Notes under the pieces: model-generated | Database searches by the model: none | What the model was told of the DNA's origin: nothing | What the model saw: the letters and a program-made list of their open reading frames with translations, nothing else | Origin: Deltaproteobacteria bacterium | GTDB taxonomy: Bacteria; Bdellovibrionota_C; UBA2361; J135 | Assembly (NCBI GenBank): GCA_020635175.1 | Contig: JACKAH010000001.1 | Span: 1 to 64,000 of the forward strand | Direction: 5' to 3' | DNA: 64,000 nucleotides | In this document: positions 26,201 through 36,050 of the stretch, one piece after another | Position numbering within the stretch: position 1 is the stretch's first letter | Layout of the letters: every line of letters starts with the position of its first letter | Position numbers and translations under genes: made by a program

Positions 26201-28819
26201 TTAATTCGGAACCTGGTATTGCACCTCACCATTCTGGTAATCGATCATAATTGGTTGACCTTCTTGAACTTCGCCAGAAAGAATCTTTTTGGCTAAGCTA
26301 GTTTCAAGTTCTTTTTGAATTACTCTTTTCAATGGTCTTGCTCCATAAATCGGATCAAAACCACTTTGCGCAAAGTGATCAATCGCAGCATCGGTAATTG
26401 ATAGTGAAATCCTCTTTTCTTCTAATCTTTCTTTAACGCGTTCAAATTGAATTCTAACTATCTTATGTAATTCATCCTTAGTTAACGGATTAAAGATTAC
26501 GGTTGAATCAATCCTGTTAAGAAATTCAGGTCTAAAGAAAGAGGACATCGCTTCCTTTAGCTCAGCTTCAAGTTCAATGCGTATCTGTTTTTTGCTCTCT
26601 TCGTCTGCACCTTCGAAACGTTCAGTGCATTTAAGTATATTCTGAGCTCCTAAGTTGGATGTCATAATCAGAATGGTATTCTTAAAAGAGACTGTGCGTC
26701 CTTGACCATCAGTTAATCGTCCATCATCTAGAATTTGCAATAAGACGTTGAAGACATCTGGATGAGCCTTTTCAATCTCATCTAGTAAGATGATTGAGAA
26801 AGGCCTACGACGTACCGCCTCAGTTAACTGTCCCCCTTCCTCGTAACCAACATATCCTGGAGGAGCTCCAATTAGTCTCGCAACCGCATGCTTCTCCATG
26901 TACTCAGACATATCAATCCTAACCATAGCTCTTTCGTCATCGAACATGGCTTCTGCTAAAGCTCTTGCGAGCTCGGTTTTTCCGACACCTGTTGGTCCAA
27001 GGAAAATAAAAGAACCAATCGGTTTATTTGGATCGCTTATACCAGCTCTCGCTCTTAAGACAGCGCTGGCAACTTCTTCAATTGCATCATCTTGTCCGAT
27101 TACACGCGATCTCAAGGTTTCTTCTAGACCAATAATTTTCTCACTTTCTCCCTGCATTAGTTTAGATACAGGAATTCCTGTCCAGCGTGACACCACTTGA
27201 GCTATGTCTTCTTCATCAACTTCCTCTTTGAGTAAGACACTACCAGATTGTTGCCGCTCTTTAAGCGAGGTTTCCTGTGCGGCAATTTTCTTCTCTAGCT
27301 CTGTGAGCGTACCGTATTGTAATTCTGCAGCTTTGTTGAGATCGTAATCTCTTTTTGCTTGTTCAATTTGCTGCTTTACGTCCTCGAGTTGACCTCTTAG
27401 CTCTCGTACTTGTTGAACTCCTTCTTTCTCCTGTTCCCACTGCAGTCTGAGGGTTTGGTCTTGTTCTTGAAGATCTGCAAGCTCCTTTTCTAGTTTGGTA
27501 AGTCGATCTTTTGAGGCATCGTCTTTTTCTTTCTTAAGCGCTTCTCTTTCAATTTCTAGCTGAAGCTTGCGGCGTGAAACTTCATCAAGCTCTGCAGGCA
27601 TAGAGTCAATTTCAGTTCGAATTTTTGATGCGGCTTCGTCAACTAAATCAATTGCTTTATCGGGTAAGAAACGATCCGCTATGTATCTATCACTGAGGGT
27701 AGCTGCTGAAACCATTGCTGAGTCTTTGATCCTAACACCATGGTGTAGTTCGTATTTTTCTTTGAGGCCTCGAAGAATAGAGATAGTGTCTTCAACACTT
27801 GGCTGATCGACGATTACTGGTTGAAATCTACGTTCTAGCGCTGCATCTTTTTCGATGTATTTTTTATACTCATTTAATGTTGTTGCTCCAACGCAGTGAA
27901 GTTCTCCGCGTGCAAGCATCGGTTTAAGTAAGTTCCCAGCATCCATTGCACCTTCACTCGCACCAGCGCCAACGACGGTATGAAGCTCGTCTATAAAGAG
28001 AATGATTTCGCCAGCCGCTTCCTGAACTTCTTTCAGCACGGCTTTTAATCTTTCTTCAAATTCTCCTCGATACTTTGCTCCAGCAATTAACGCGCCCATA
28101 TCAAGCGCTAAAATCTTTTTATTCTTTAGACCTTCCGGTACGTCACCAGCAATTATTCTTTGGGCTAATCCCTCTACGATTGCAGTTTTACCAACTCCTG
28201 GTTGACCAATTAAGACGGGGTTATTTTTAGTGCGCCTGGATAGAACCTGCACTACTCTTCGAATCTCTTCGTCTCTGCCAATTACTGGGTCAAGTTTTCC
28301 TTCAAGCGCAGCTTGGGTAAGATCTCGAGCGAACTTTTTAAGTGATTGATATGTATCCTCAGGATTTTGAGAAGTTACTCTTTGGCTGCCCCGCACCTTT
28401 TCAAGCCCTGCGATTATTTTATCGTAATCGAGAAATCTTTTCGCGGTAGTGTTGTTCTTAGCTGCAGCAAGTATGACATGTTCTACAGATATGTACTCAT
28501 CTTTCAAGGTCTTTGCTTCTAGCTCAGATTGTTTTAGCAGCTGCAGCAGATCCCTCCCAATTCTAGCCTCATTGCCTGGAGCAGAGGTAAGTTGAGGTTT
28601 CTTAGAAAGTTCTTCTTCTAATGCATTTTTTATAGTTTTTAGATTTGCTTGCGATGCCTCTATAAGTGGTGCTGCAATTCCGTCAGCTTGCTCGAGTAGA
28701 GCTGAAAGATAATGCTCTGGGTAGATCTCAGAATGGTGAAGCGCTTCAGCCTTAAGACTGGCCTCTCTCAAGCCTTCCTGGGCTTTTATGGTAAGTCTAT
28801 TAAAATCAAACATACTCAT
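26201..28819 (-). CDS. clpB: ATP-dependent disaggregase ClpB
   Basis: 872 residues, the usual ClpB length. N-terminal Clp_N repeats (1-150), AAA1 with Walker A GQPGVGKT (~205), a coiled-coil middle domain of about 120 residues (400-525; distinguishes ClpB from ClpA/C), AAA2 with Walker A GPTGVGKT (~607) and Walker B ILLDEIEK. ClpB with DnaK rescues aggregated proteins after heat shock. Ribosome-binding AGGATGAG precedes the start. I could not find a convincing sigma-32 promoter in the 134 bp upstream even though an RpoH-like factor is encoded at 49-50 kb. Confidence 0.97.
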   Translation of the reverse strand: MSMFDFNRLTIKAQEGLREASLKAEALHHSEIYPEHYLSALLEQADGIAAPLIEASQANLKTIKNALEEELSKKPQLTSAPGNEARIGRDLLQLLKQSELEAKTLKDEYISVEHVILAAAKNNTTAKRFLDYDKIIAGLEKVRGSQRVTSQNPEDTYQSLKKFARDLTQAALEGKLDPVIGRDEEIRRVVQVLSRRTKNNPVLIGQPGVGKTAIVEGLAQRIIAGDVPEGLKNKKILALDMGALIAGAKYRGEFEERLKAVLKEVQEAAGEIILFIDELHTVVGAGASEGAMDAGNLLKPMLARGELHCVGATTLNEYKKYIEKDAALERRFQPVIVDQPSVEDTISILRGLKEKYELHHGVRIKDSAMVSAATLSDRYIADRFLPDKAIDLVDEAASKIRTEIDSMPAELDEVSRRKLQLEIEREALKKEKDDASKDRLTKLEKELADLQEQDQTLRLQWEQEKEGVQQVRELRGQLEDVKQQIEQAKRDYDLNKAAELQYGTLTELEKKIAAQETSLKERQQSGSVLLKEEVDEEDIAQVVSRWTGIPVSKLMQGESEKIIGLEETLRSRVIGQDDAIEEVASAVLRARAGISDPNKPIGSFIFLGPTGVGKTELARALAEAMFDDERAMVRIDMSEYMEKHAVARLIGAPPGYVGYEEGGQLTEAVRRRPFSIILLDEIEKAHPDVFNVLLQILDDGRLTDGQGRTVSFKNTILIMTSNLGAQNILKCTERFEGADEESKKQIRIELEAELKEAMSSFFRPEFLNRIDSTVIFNPLTKDELHKIVRIQFERVKERLEEKRISLSITDAAIDHFAQSGFDPIYGARPLKRVIQKELETSLAKKILSGEVQEGQPIMIDYQNGEVQYQVPN

Positions 28820-29058
28820 CCTGTGATAATTAATAATGACACTAAATATGTCGAAAGTTCTTTGATTAACTAATGCTAACTACTCGAAATCCCTAACTAC
28901 ATAACTCTGTGTAAGTACTTCGATGCAGATTGGGTTAATCAAAGTCTAATAAATTGATAACCATCAAATTCGCTCAATTCAAGCATTCAGAAATTCTAAA
29001 AATTACCATCTTGTCGCATATTTGCGTGGCGTATACCCTACAAGTGGGAGAATTTGTG

Positions 29059-29475
29059 ATGGATATTTATAGATTTTTTCACCCACATCATAATCCTCGC
29101 TTACTGAGTACTCCGGTAAGACAACTTGAGTTGGTCGAGTTAGAGCAAGCTGCGTCTGAGCTTAGAAAATCTTTACTGCGTATGCAGCAAAGAATAGACA
29201 AGAAACCTGTCACGCCGATTTTGCCCTCACATTTTACGGATATTATAAAAGCGATGGATTTCGTCTCTCGATCTATTCAGACACTTTGTGATGCTCATCC
29301 TGGTGACTCGAAGAATGAGTTACGTGATTTAGTTGAAGAACGCTCAGATTGTGCCGGCTGGGAAAAGTGGGCCGCATTACTTCAGGAGCAACTTGGTAGC
29401 TCTGAATCAAATGAAGATGCACATTCTGAATCCCTTAAGGCCGTAAATGAATCTAACGGCTTCATCTCTCGTTAG
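29059..29475 (+). CDS. conserved-looking hypothetical protein
   Basis: 138 residues from the ATG at 29059, which has a GGGAG ribosome-binding sequence 7 bases upstream; an upstream in-frame ATG at 28954 has none. The protein is soluble and mostly helical (ELVELEQAASELRKSLLRMQQRID) with a His-rich N-terminus (FFHPHHNPR). C-terminus is Ser/Glu-rich. No family recognised. It lies 68 bp upstream of the LOG-family gene. Confidence 0.6.
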   Translation: MDIYRFFHPHHNPRLLSTPVRQLELVELEQAASELRKSLLRMQQRIDKKPVTPILPSHFTDIIKAMDFVSRSIQTLCDAHPGDSKNELRDLVEERSDCAGWEKWAALLQEQLGSSESNEDAHSESLKAVNESNGFISR

Positions 29476-29542
29476 CAAAAAAAAGCAAACCTTTTAAGTG
29501 TTTATCTTGTAATTATTTTGCTACAGGTGCATCCTAATAGTT

Positions 29543-30337
29543 ATGAAGAAAGATAATGAATTTGTTATAAATGAGGAAAGTAAGATTCAATCCTCTGATT
29601 TCCGTACAGAAGCTGATTATTCTCATCTAACTAAGCAACAAAAAAAGGTTATGAGAAAGCATCTCGATGAGAGATTGACGGTCTTACATAACCGCGTGCG
29701 AGTCGTTGAAAGTGAGCTGCATAAGCTTGAGAATCACTTTTATAGAGCATGTATCTTTGGAAGTGCTCGCATAAAACCAGAGAATAAGATTTACAAAGAT
29801 GTGACCTTGTTGGCTAAGATGTTAGCAGCTGAGGGAATCGATATTTTAACAGGCGGTGGTCCAGGTTTGATGGAAGCTGCAAACATTGGTGCGCAGCAAG
29901 GTAAAGAGGAGGGGGATACCAAGATTCGCTCTTATGGATTATCGATAGAGTTGGAGTTTGAGCCTCTTCCTAATCCTCACCTTGATGTTAAAAGGCATCA
30001 CCATAAGTTCTCATCAAGGCTTGATGATTTTATGAGACTTTCAAACTCAGTTATCTGTACACCTGGTGGAGTTGGGACTGTACTAGAACTAGTTTTCACT
30101 TGGCAGTTGATTCAAGTAAGACACCTGCCCCCTCGTCCAATTATCTTAATGGATCGTGGTTTTTGGGCAGGTTTTATGGAGTGGTTAAGAGACTACCCAG
30201 TTGCTAGGAAATTGATTAATCCAGGCGATCTTGATGTTATTCAGATAGTTGATACTCCTGAAGAGGTACACGCCATCATCAAAGAGCATTACGGTAATTT
30301 TCTATCACAACGCCAAGAGCAGCAGAATGCTTCCTAG
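29543..30337 (+). CDS. LOG-family nucleotide 5'-monophosphate phosphoribohydrolase-like protein
   Basis: 264 residues. Rossmann-like fold with GGGPGLMEAAN (~104) and PGGVGTVLEL (~174), the LOG signature including the catalytic Glu. An N-terminal extension of about 60 charged residues precedes the domain. LOG/PpnN-type enzymes split nucleoside monophosphates into base and ribose 5-phosphate; many are misnamed lysine decarboxylase. The long N-terminus recalls the larger LOG subgroup rather than the plant-like cytokinin enzymes. The substrate is not evident. Confidence 0.82.
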   Translation: MKKDNEFVINEESKIQSSDFRTEADYSHLTKQQKKVMRKHLDERLTVLHNRVRVVESELHKLENHFYRACIFGSARIKPENKIYKDVTLLAKMLAAEGIDILTGGGPGLMEAANIGAQQGKEEGDTKIRSYGLSIELEFEPLPNPHLDVKRHHHKFSSRLDDFMRLSNSVICTPGGVGTVLELVFTWQLIQVRHLPPRPIILMDRGFWAGFMEWLRDYPVARKLINPGDLDVIQIVDTPEEVHAIIKEHYGNFLSQRQEQQNAS

Positions 30338-30362
30338 CTTTTAGCTTAAAAAAACAAGAGAA

Positions 30363-31751
30363 TTAGTGATTCTTTGCTGATGCGCGTTTTAAGGCATCTA
30401 GGAATCTTTGACGAATTTCTTCTTGTGACGCATCTTCGCCATCAGTAAACCCGCGATTTGGAGCAAAGATTTTGCTAGGCGTACTTGTTGATGGTGAGTT
30501 GTCAGACGGCAAGTTTTTTAAAGCATCAAAAAAGTCCTTTGAGCCACTGCTGTTGTTACTCGTCTGTGTTTTCTTTGTGAGTTTTTGATTGTTGTCATCA
30601 ATTGTCTTGCCATTAAAAGCATCAAGAATGTCTTGCTGCTGATCCTTTTCCAGCATAGCTAAAACTTTCTTAGGACCGTTTTCTACAATTGGCTGATTGA
30701 CTAGTTTTTCTTGTGGGCGTTGAGCAAGTGGTTTCGGTTTACGCTGATCTAGCACTGGCTGCTTATTTGCACTAGTTTCCTTAGGGATGTTTGGAGATTC
30801 AATTTTGTCTGTAGGCTTTATTGCTTTAGCAATCTTGGTCTCGCTTTTATCAGCTGAGTTTCCTGAAACAAAGATTGCAACGATAACTATGAGGAAGAGG
30901 CTTGCGGCCGTGACTAATCTTTGAGTAGCTAAAGGTAGCTCTTTTAATTTTTCTATGGGAGTTCTAACTTTTGGTTTCTTTTCGATTGCTTCTGAAAGTC
31001 CTCTACTCATCTGAATTGGCTTAGCAGTAAATACCTCTTCGCTTTGCTTTTCCACTATCTCTGAAGCTTGGGTGTCGCCTGAGAGGTTCTGCCTTACCTG
31101 AGCAGCCATCTGAGATAGAGATTCTCCAACAGAGCCAATGCCTATAGTTTTTTGTCGATTGAAACCAACTTCGACTCTTTGAATGATTTGGTTTCCTACC
31201 CAACTTTGAGGTCTGTAGGTTAATCTAGTGATAATCGTAATCTTTGCTTGATTCACAGTTGAGTCAGCGACCAGCTCTGCAAAGCGATCTTTCCACTCTT
31301 CTGAAATCCTTTCAAACGGGCTATCTAAAATTAAAACCTTCTTTTTTGAAATTACAGCGAGCAAGATTTGCAGTCTTATTCTTGCACATTCATTCAGCTT
31401 GTTTGATGGCAACTCAAGTTGCTCTTCAAATCCGAAATTAATCAACAATGCATTAGCCCTATCTTCGCGCACACCTCTGTCAGTTAAAAGTTGCAGTGGC
31501 GTTTTTGTCTCCTGTAAATTGTGTCCAAATCCAATGAGTGAGGCGTCCTTAACTAAGAAAGGAGAATTATTTAAGCTTAAGGTGAATTTATGTCCCGAAT
31601 TTTGTCCGAAGAGAGTTTGCCTAAATGGCAAGAGATCTTGATCCGTGTTTGCTCTAAGCACGGTTATCTCGCCCGTACCGCACTCAATGGAGCGTAGAAC
31701 CTCTCCAAATTTAGAAAGTTGTTTTATGGTAAGGGTGTCTTTTTGAGTCAT
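30363..31751 (-). CDS. single-pass membrane protein with a degenerate ABC-ATPase-like domain
   Basis: 462 residues. Residues 1-200 resemble an ABC ATPase that has lost nucleotide binding: where Walker A should be there is GTGEITVLRANTDQDLLPF, without the GxGKS; the signature region reads LNECARIRLQILLAV; a Walker B-like KVLILDSPFERI lacks the catalytic Glu. A membrane helix follows (~279-298, TAASLFLIVIVAIFVSG). The rest is Lys/Pro/Gln-rich low complexity, ending in two similar amphipathic helices (KDFFDALKNL and RQRFLDALKRASAK). It begins 6 bases after galU and is co-transcribed with it. Fold assignment is inferred; no known family recognised. Confidence 0.6.
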   Translation of the reverse strand: MTQKDTLTIKQLSKFGEVLRSIECGTGEITVLRANTDQDLLPFRQTLFGQNSGHKFTLSLNNSPFLVKDASLIGFGHNLQETKTPLQLLTDRGVREDRANALLINFGFEEQLELPSNKLNECARIRLQILLAVISKKKVLILDSPFERISEEWKDRFAELVADSTVNQAKITIITRLTYRPQSWVGNQIIQRVEVGFNRQKTIGIGSVGESLSQMAAQVRQNLSGDTQASEIVEKQSEEVFTAKPIQMSRGLSEAIEKKPKVRTPIEKLKELPLATQRLVTAASLFLIVIVAIFVSGNSADKSETKIAKAIKPTDKIESPNIPKETSANKQPVLDQRKPKPLAQRPQEKLVNQPIVENGPKKVLAMLEKDQQQDILDAFNGKTIDDNNQKLTKKTQTSNNSSGSKDFFDALKNLPSDNSPSTSTPSKIFAPNRGFTDGEDASQEEIRQRFLDALKRASAKNH

Positions 31752-31757
31752 CAGGGC

Positions 31758-32636
31758 TTAAGATGCAACTAGCATCTTCATGTATTCCTTCAAACGTGGA
31801 GCAATGTCAGGTCTTTTCATCGCATAAGCTATGTTAGCCTGAATAAAGCCAAATTTGTCACCTGCATCATAGCGCTGGCCCTCGAATTTGTAACCTAGAA
31901 AACCCTGCGTTTTCATCAGCTGAGCCATCGCATCTGTAAGCTGTATTTCACCGCCTTTGCCAGGATCTGTTTTTTCGAGGATTTCAAATATCTCAGGGTT
32001 CAGAATGTATCTTCCAACGAATGCAAGGTTTGAGGGTGCTTCTTCTAGTGACGGTTTTTCTACCATCTGATTGAGGCTATAGACTCTATCTGCGATCTTC
32101 TCACCACTACCTATTCCAAACTTAGGTACATCCTCATCTTCTACCTCCATTAAAGCCACTACTGATTTTTCATGTTTTTCATAAACATCAATCATCTGCT
32201 TTGTGCATGGAACGTCTGAGTCAACTAAGTCATCCCCTAACAAGATAACAAAAGGTTCATCTCCTATAACTTCCTTTGCGCATAATACTGCATGGCCAAG
32301 TCCACGAGGGTTTCTTTGTCTAATAGAAACAGCTCTAATCATATTGCTTGCTTCTCTTAGTTTATCTAGCAGGTCAGTCTTTCCTTCGCTTTCTAGCTTT
32401 TCTTCAAGTTCAGAGTATAGGTCGAAGTGATCCTCAATTGCGGCTTTACCTTTGCCTGTAATTAGGACAACTGTTTCAATGCCAGAGTCAACTACCTCCT
32501 GGACAATATACTGAATTGTCGGGGTGTCTACGATCGGTAGGAGCTCCTTTGGAACAGTTTTTGTTGCTGGCAAAAATCTTGTGCCGAGCCCTGCAGCAGG
32601 GATAAGTGCTTTTTTTACCTTTGATTTGCTCTTCAT
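31758..32636 (-). CDS. galU: UTP-glucose-1-phosphate uridylyltransferase
   Basis: 292 residues, standard GalU length. N-terminal nucleotide-binding motif AAGLGTRFLPATKTVPKELLP, with the pyrophosphorylase Lys, and VEKPSLEEAPSNLAFVGRYIL in the sugar-binding part. Makes UDP-glucose for polysaccharide, lipopolysaccharide and trehalose synthesis. It is the first gene of a two-gene operon with the degenerate-ABC membrane protein. Divergent from the NtrC-type regulator with 211 bp between. Confidence 0.95.
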   Translation of the reverse strand: MKSKSKVKKALIPAAGLGTRFLPATKTVPKELLPIVDTPTIQYIVQEVVDSGIETVVLITGKGKAAIEDHFDLYSELEEKLESEGKTDLLDKLREASNMIRAVSIRQRNPRGLGHAVLCAKEVIGDEPFVILLGDDLVDSDVPCTKQMIDVYEKHEKSVVALMEVEDEDVPKFGIGSGEKIADRVYSLNQMVEKPSLEEAPSNLAFVGRYILNPEIFEILEKTDPGKGGEIQLTDAMAQLMKTQGFLGYKFEGQRYDAGDKFGFIQANIAYAMKRPDIAPRLKEYMKMLVAS

Positions 32637-32847
32637 CTACAACTCTTACTCTAATATGATTTTAAGGTCTGACACCTTATAGCATATTTCGATTTAGTGC
32701 ACAGAATTGATCTGCTCCTGCGTGAATCCCCTAAGTTCCTGAAAATCCATGATTTTAAAGCCTATTTTGTAAGCTCAGATTGTTAATCAATACGCTATTT
32801 TTCACGATACTTTATGGAGTAACAAAGAATGCCAAGCTGGCCAAGTA

Positions 32848-34200
32848 GTGAGTAAAATGGAAAAAATTCTTGTTGTTGAAGACTCAGATAGTTTACGTGA
32901 CGTGCTCAAAAGCGTTTTGGAAGCACAGGGTTATGAGGTAGATAGCTGCCCAAATGGCGAAGAAGCAGCCAATTCTTTAATTGAGAACTCTTACTCTTTA
33001 ATTCTCTCAGATTACAAACTTCCAGGTATGAGTGGAATGGAGTTTTTAGGTAGAGCTAGAGATAACTCACCAACTGTTCCAATTGTGATGATGACAGCTT
33101 TTGGTTCTGTAGATGTTGCAGTTGAAGCGATGAAATCTGGAGCAAACGATTTTATTGCAAAGCCGTTTGAACCTGAAGATCTCTGCTCCCTTGTAAAAGA
33201 CATGGTCGAACATAAGCGGGTCATGGACAGGTCTTTAGGTAGAAAAACACGTCGTGGTCATAAGCTCATAAGCGCAAACCAGAAGATGCAATCAATCTTA
33301 GAGCAAGCCAAAAAGGCGGCAGGATTTGAGACTCCGATTTTAATACTTGGTGAGAGTGGAGTCGGTAAAGAGTTAGTCGCTAGGTTTATCCATGAGCATA
33401 GCGCTCGCAAGGATGAACAGTTTGTTTCTATCAACTGTGCTGCTATTCCATCAGAGCTTTTAGAAAGTGAATTTTTTGGTCATGAGCATGGTGCATTTAC
33501 TGGTTCAACTCAGAGCAGACCGGGTCTATTTGAAGTAGCCAAAAAAGGTACGATCTTTTTAGATGAAGTTGGTGATATGCCAGCATCTCTTCAGGTAAAA
33601 CTTCTTAGAGCGCTTCAAGAGGGTGAGATTAGAAGAGTTGGTGGAAACAAATGCATTAAGGTTAATCCACGCATTATTGCAGCGACTAACAAAAATCTAG
33701 AGGATAAAATATCAAACGGTACCTTTAGAGAAGATTTCTATTATCGATTAGCTGTATTAACTTTAACAATACCTGCTCTTCGTCAACGTAAAGAAGATTT
33801 AATGGCGTTGATTAATTACTTCCTTGAGTACTTCTCTGCTAATGCATGTAAACCTGCTCCAAAAATTGATAAAGAAGCTTGGAATTTGATCGAACGCTAT
33901 CCGTGGCCTGGAAATATACGAGAACTTGAAAACGTGATTGAGAGAGCAGTCATATTGTCTAATGATATAATTAGGCCGGAGCATTTAGGCATCTCCTTAG
34001 ATTTAGATTTTGAAGCACTGGATGATATTATGGTGACCCTTCCAGAAATTGCTGGACGAGCAGCTAGAAAAGCTGAGATAGATCTCATCATGAAGATTCT
34101 TCAAAGGACCGGTGGAAATAAGAGTAGAGCTTCAGAGATTCTAGGAGTCAGCTACAAAACACTTCTCAATAAGATCAAAGAGTACGAAATTACTCAATAG
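32848..34200 (+). CDS. NtrC-family sigma-54 response regulator
   Basis: 450 residues. Receiver (D55 in LILSDYKLPG), AAA+ sigma-54 activation domain with Walker A GESGVGKE (~172), the sigma-54-contacting loop as GAFTGST (usual form GAFTGA), Walker B FLDEVGDM, and a Fis-type helix-turn-helix (GGNKSRASEILGVSYKTLLNKI). Activates sigma-54 promoters upon phosphorylation. No partner kinase adjoins it. Start: GTG at 32848, with ATG at 32857 as alternative. A sigma-54 promoter stands before pilA in this window, making a PilR-like role possible but unproven. The stop overlaps the opposite gene's end by 7 bases. Confidence 0.9.
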   Translation: MSKMEKILVVEDSDSLRDVLKSVLEAQGYEVDSCPNGEEAANSLIENSYSLILSDYKLPGMSGMEFLGRARDNSPTVPIVMMTAFGSVDVAVEAMKSGANDFIAKPFEPEDLCSLVKDMVEHKRVMDRSLGRKTRRGHKLISANQKMQSILEQAKKAAGFETPILILGESGVGKELVARFIHEHSARKDEQFVSINCAAIPSELLESEFFGHEHGAFTGSTQSRPGLFEVAKKGTIFLDEVGDMPASLQVKLLRALQEGEIRRVGGNKCIKVNPRIIAATNKNLEDKISNGTFREDFYYRLAVLTLTIPALRQRKEDLMALINYFLEYFSANACKPAPKIDKEAWNLIERYPWPGNIRELENVIERAVILSNDIIRPEHLGISLDLDFEALDDIMVTLPEIAGRAARKAEIDLIMKILQRTGGNKSRASEILGVSYKTLLNKIKEYEITQ

Positions 34201-35981
34201 TTACGCAGTTCTGATAGCTTATTAGTTAATAAATCTTGTTCGATTGTAACAAATGGAAGGTAGTGTTTAACCAAACGCTCAGCTTTGTCCCAATGCCCTT
34301 GATATTGCAACGTGATAATATCTGGTAAAACTGACCAGGCGTGTTCTTTTTGAAGTTCTGGTCGGAGTGATTGCCAATAGTGCTCTTTTGCTTGTCTTTT
34401 ATTGCCCCTCTCCTCCCACCACAATCCTGCCTCAAAGAGATATCTTGCTTTATCTTTCGCATGCTCTAATCCGGCGCTAATTAATTGCTCAGCTTGCTCA
34501 AAAAGCTTAAGCCCATTCATTAGGTTAGCAGCACTTGAGTAAGTTTTTGTTTCTGTGGAATTCTTTAGAATTTCGCTCTGGCAAAAATTTAAGACTTCTA
34601 CTGTGTCTAGTCTTGAGGGAAATTGAGAAACAATGAGTGATAAAACTTCAAGAGAATCAGGGAAGTGGTGGAGAGCTTCTGTTAATATTTCAAGACAATC
34701 ATTTTCTAGTTTTAGAGCATAAGCAAGTTCAGCCAGCTCGATAAAGATTTCACAGTCTGGCTTGCTAATCTCATTGTAGTATTTAAGCGTTTCGTAGGCC
34801 TCCTTTATTAATCCGTTGTGTCTTAGGATCTTAGATTTTAAGAGATATTGCTTGGCAAAGTTTTTGTCTATCTTGGCTAGCTTTTCTAAATATTGAGCAG
34901 CTTTTTCCAAATTGTTTCTATTAAGCCAGTATTGCGCTAAAGAGCAGAGAGCTTCAGAGTGGTAAGATGATGTTTCTGTCTGTGAAATTTCTATTACTTT
35001 GTTCCAGAAATTTTTGCCGGTATAGCTCTGTAAACATTTTAAGCGTCCGTTTTCAGCAATCTCTTCTCTCTCTTCAGGATTTTCTAGATAGTAATTGATT
35101 TTATTAACTAAATCTTCGTCATTGCTGTATGGTACGTACTCTTTCATTGGTTCAAACCAGGCTTGTGCATCTGAGCTTGCTGGCTCTAAGAGCAACGTGC
35201 CGCATAGCGTAGCTTCGAACATTCTTCCAGCTACTTTCTCATATTCGATTCCATTAAATTGGACGAAATTGATTGTCATTTTTGATCGTTGAAGATATCG
35301 AGCATATTCAGATATTGGAAGTTTGGCTTCTCTTTGTCCGCCGGTGTGAAAGACGTCGACGCCTAAGCTGCGTATGTTGTTTAAACGCTCGGCTCTGTCC
35401 CCTCGTAATGTTCCGATAAAGCTTACATCGATATCTCTCTCAAGATTTGTGTCATTAAATACAGTTGGATCTTTGGGGTGAGGTAGTGGAAAGTAACGTG
35501 CCGTATCTGATGCTTTATTAAGGTATAGTTTTGAGGAATCTCCTGATAAAGTTTTTGTACAGAAAGGAGTAATCATTTCAGCTAACTCTACTAGGAAATT
35601 TGCATGAGTATCTCCCCACCAAGCTATTACAGGAATATTAAGTTCATATCTAATTTTATAAAGAGTTTCGAAGGTAGGATTTACATGGCTACGTTCACTG
35701 TAAAGCCAAATAAGAAAAACAAGATCAGGCTTTTCAACTTTGCATAGTTCAATCAGTGCAGCATCGCCAGGTTTTTGATGTTTATCAAAATATTCGTCAA
35801 AATGAAATCGTGTATAAGAAGCTACCCGTGAAAATTCAAGTGGTCCCCAAAATGAGTGCTCGGATGGGCTGGGGCCTAGTTCCTTGTTTCCGTCACACCA
35901 TAGTTCACTAATAGCGACTATGTGAGGCTTTGTTTTTGAAGAGCAGCACTTAGAGCATTCAGCTTGGCATTGAGGGTTCAT
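34194..35981 (-). CDS. CgeB-like glycosyltransferase fused to TPR domain
   Basis: 595 residues. N-terminal Cys cluster (CQAECSKCCSS), then a GT-B type glycosyltransferase of the CgeB/DUF3880 kind (residues ~20-310) with VSFIGTLRGDRAERLNNI, EVAGRMFEATLCGTLLLEP-like donor region including the conserved Glu, and EEREEIAENGRLKCL. Residues ~320-595 are tetratricopeptide repeats. Such fusions modify proteins or assemble surface glycans. The N-terminal CxxxCxxCC could bind metal. No flanking polysaccharide cluster except the membrane protein upstream. Acceptor unknown. Confidence 0.78.
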   Translation of the reverse strand: MNPQCQAECSKCCSSKTKPHIVAISELWCDGNKELGPSPSEHSFWGPLEFSRVASYTRFHFDEYFDKHQKPGDAALIELCKVEKPDLVFLIWLYSERSHVNPTFETLYKIRYELNIPVIAWWGDTHANFLVELAEMITPFCTKTLSGDSSKLYLNKASDTARYFPLPHPKDPTVFNDTNLERDIDVSFIGTLRGDRAERLNNIRSLGVDVFHTGGQREAKLPISEYARYLQRSKMTINFVQFNGIEYEKVAGRMFEATLCGTLLLEPASSDAQAWFEPMKEYVPYSNDEDLVNKINYYLENPEEREEIAENGRLKCLQSYTGKNFWNKVIEISQTETSSYHSEALCSLAQYWLNRNNLEKAAQYLEKLAKIDKNFAKQYLLKSKILRHNGLIKEAYETLKYYNEISKPDCEIFIELAELAYALKLENDCLEILTEALHHFPDSLEVLSLIVSQFPSRLDTVEVLNFCQSEILKNSTETKTYSSAANLMNGLKLFEQAEQLISAGLEHAKDKARYLFEAGLWWEERGNKRQAKEHYWQSLRPELQKEHAWSVLPDIITLQYQGHWDKAERLVKHYLPFVTIEQDLLTNKLSELRNY

Positions 35982-36050
35982 TAAACTTGCCGGATTTTAA
36001 AAGTTGCTAAGAAGTAGATGATGAAGAGATAGCGAGAGTTGCACTAACTT

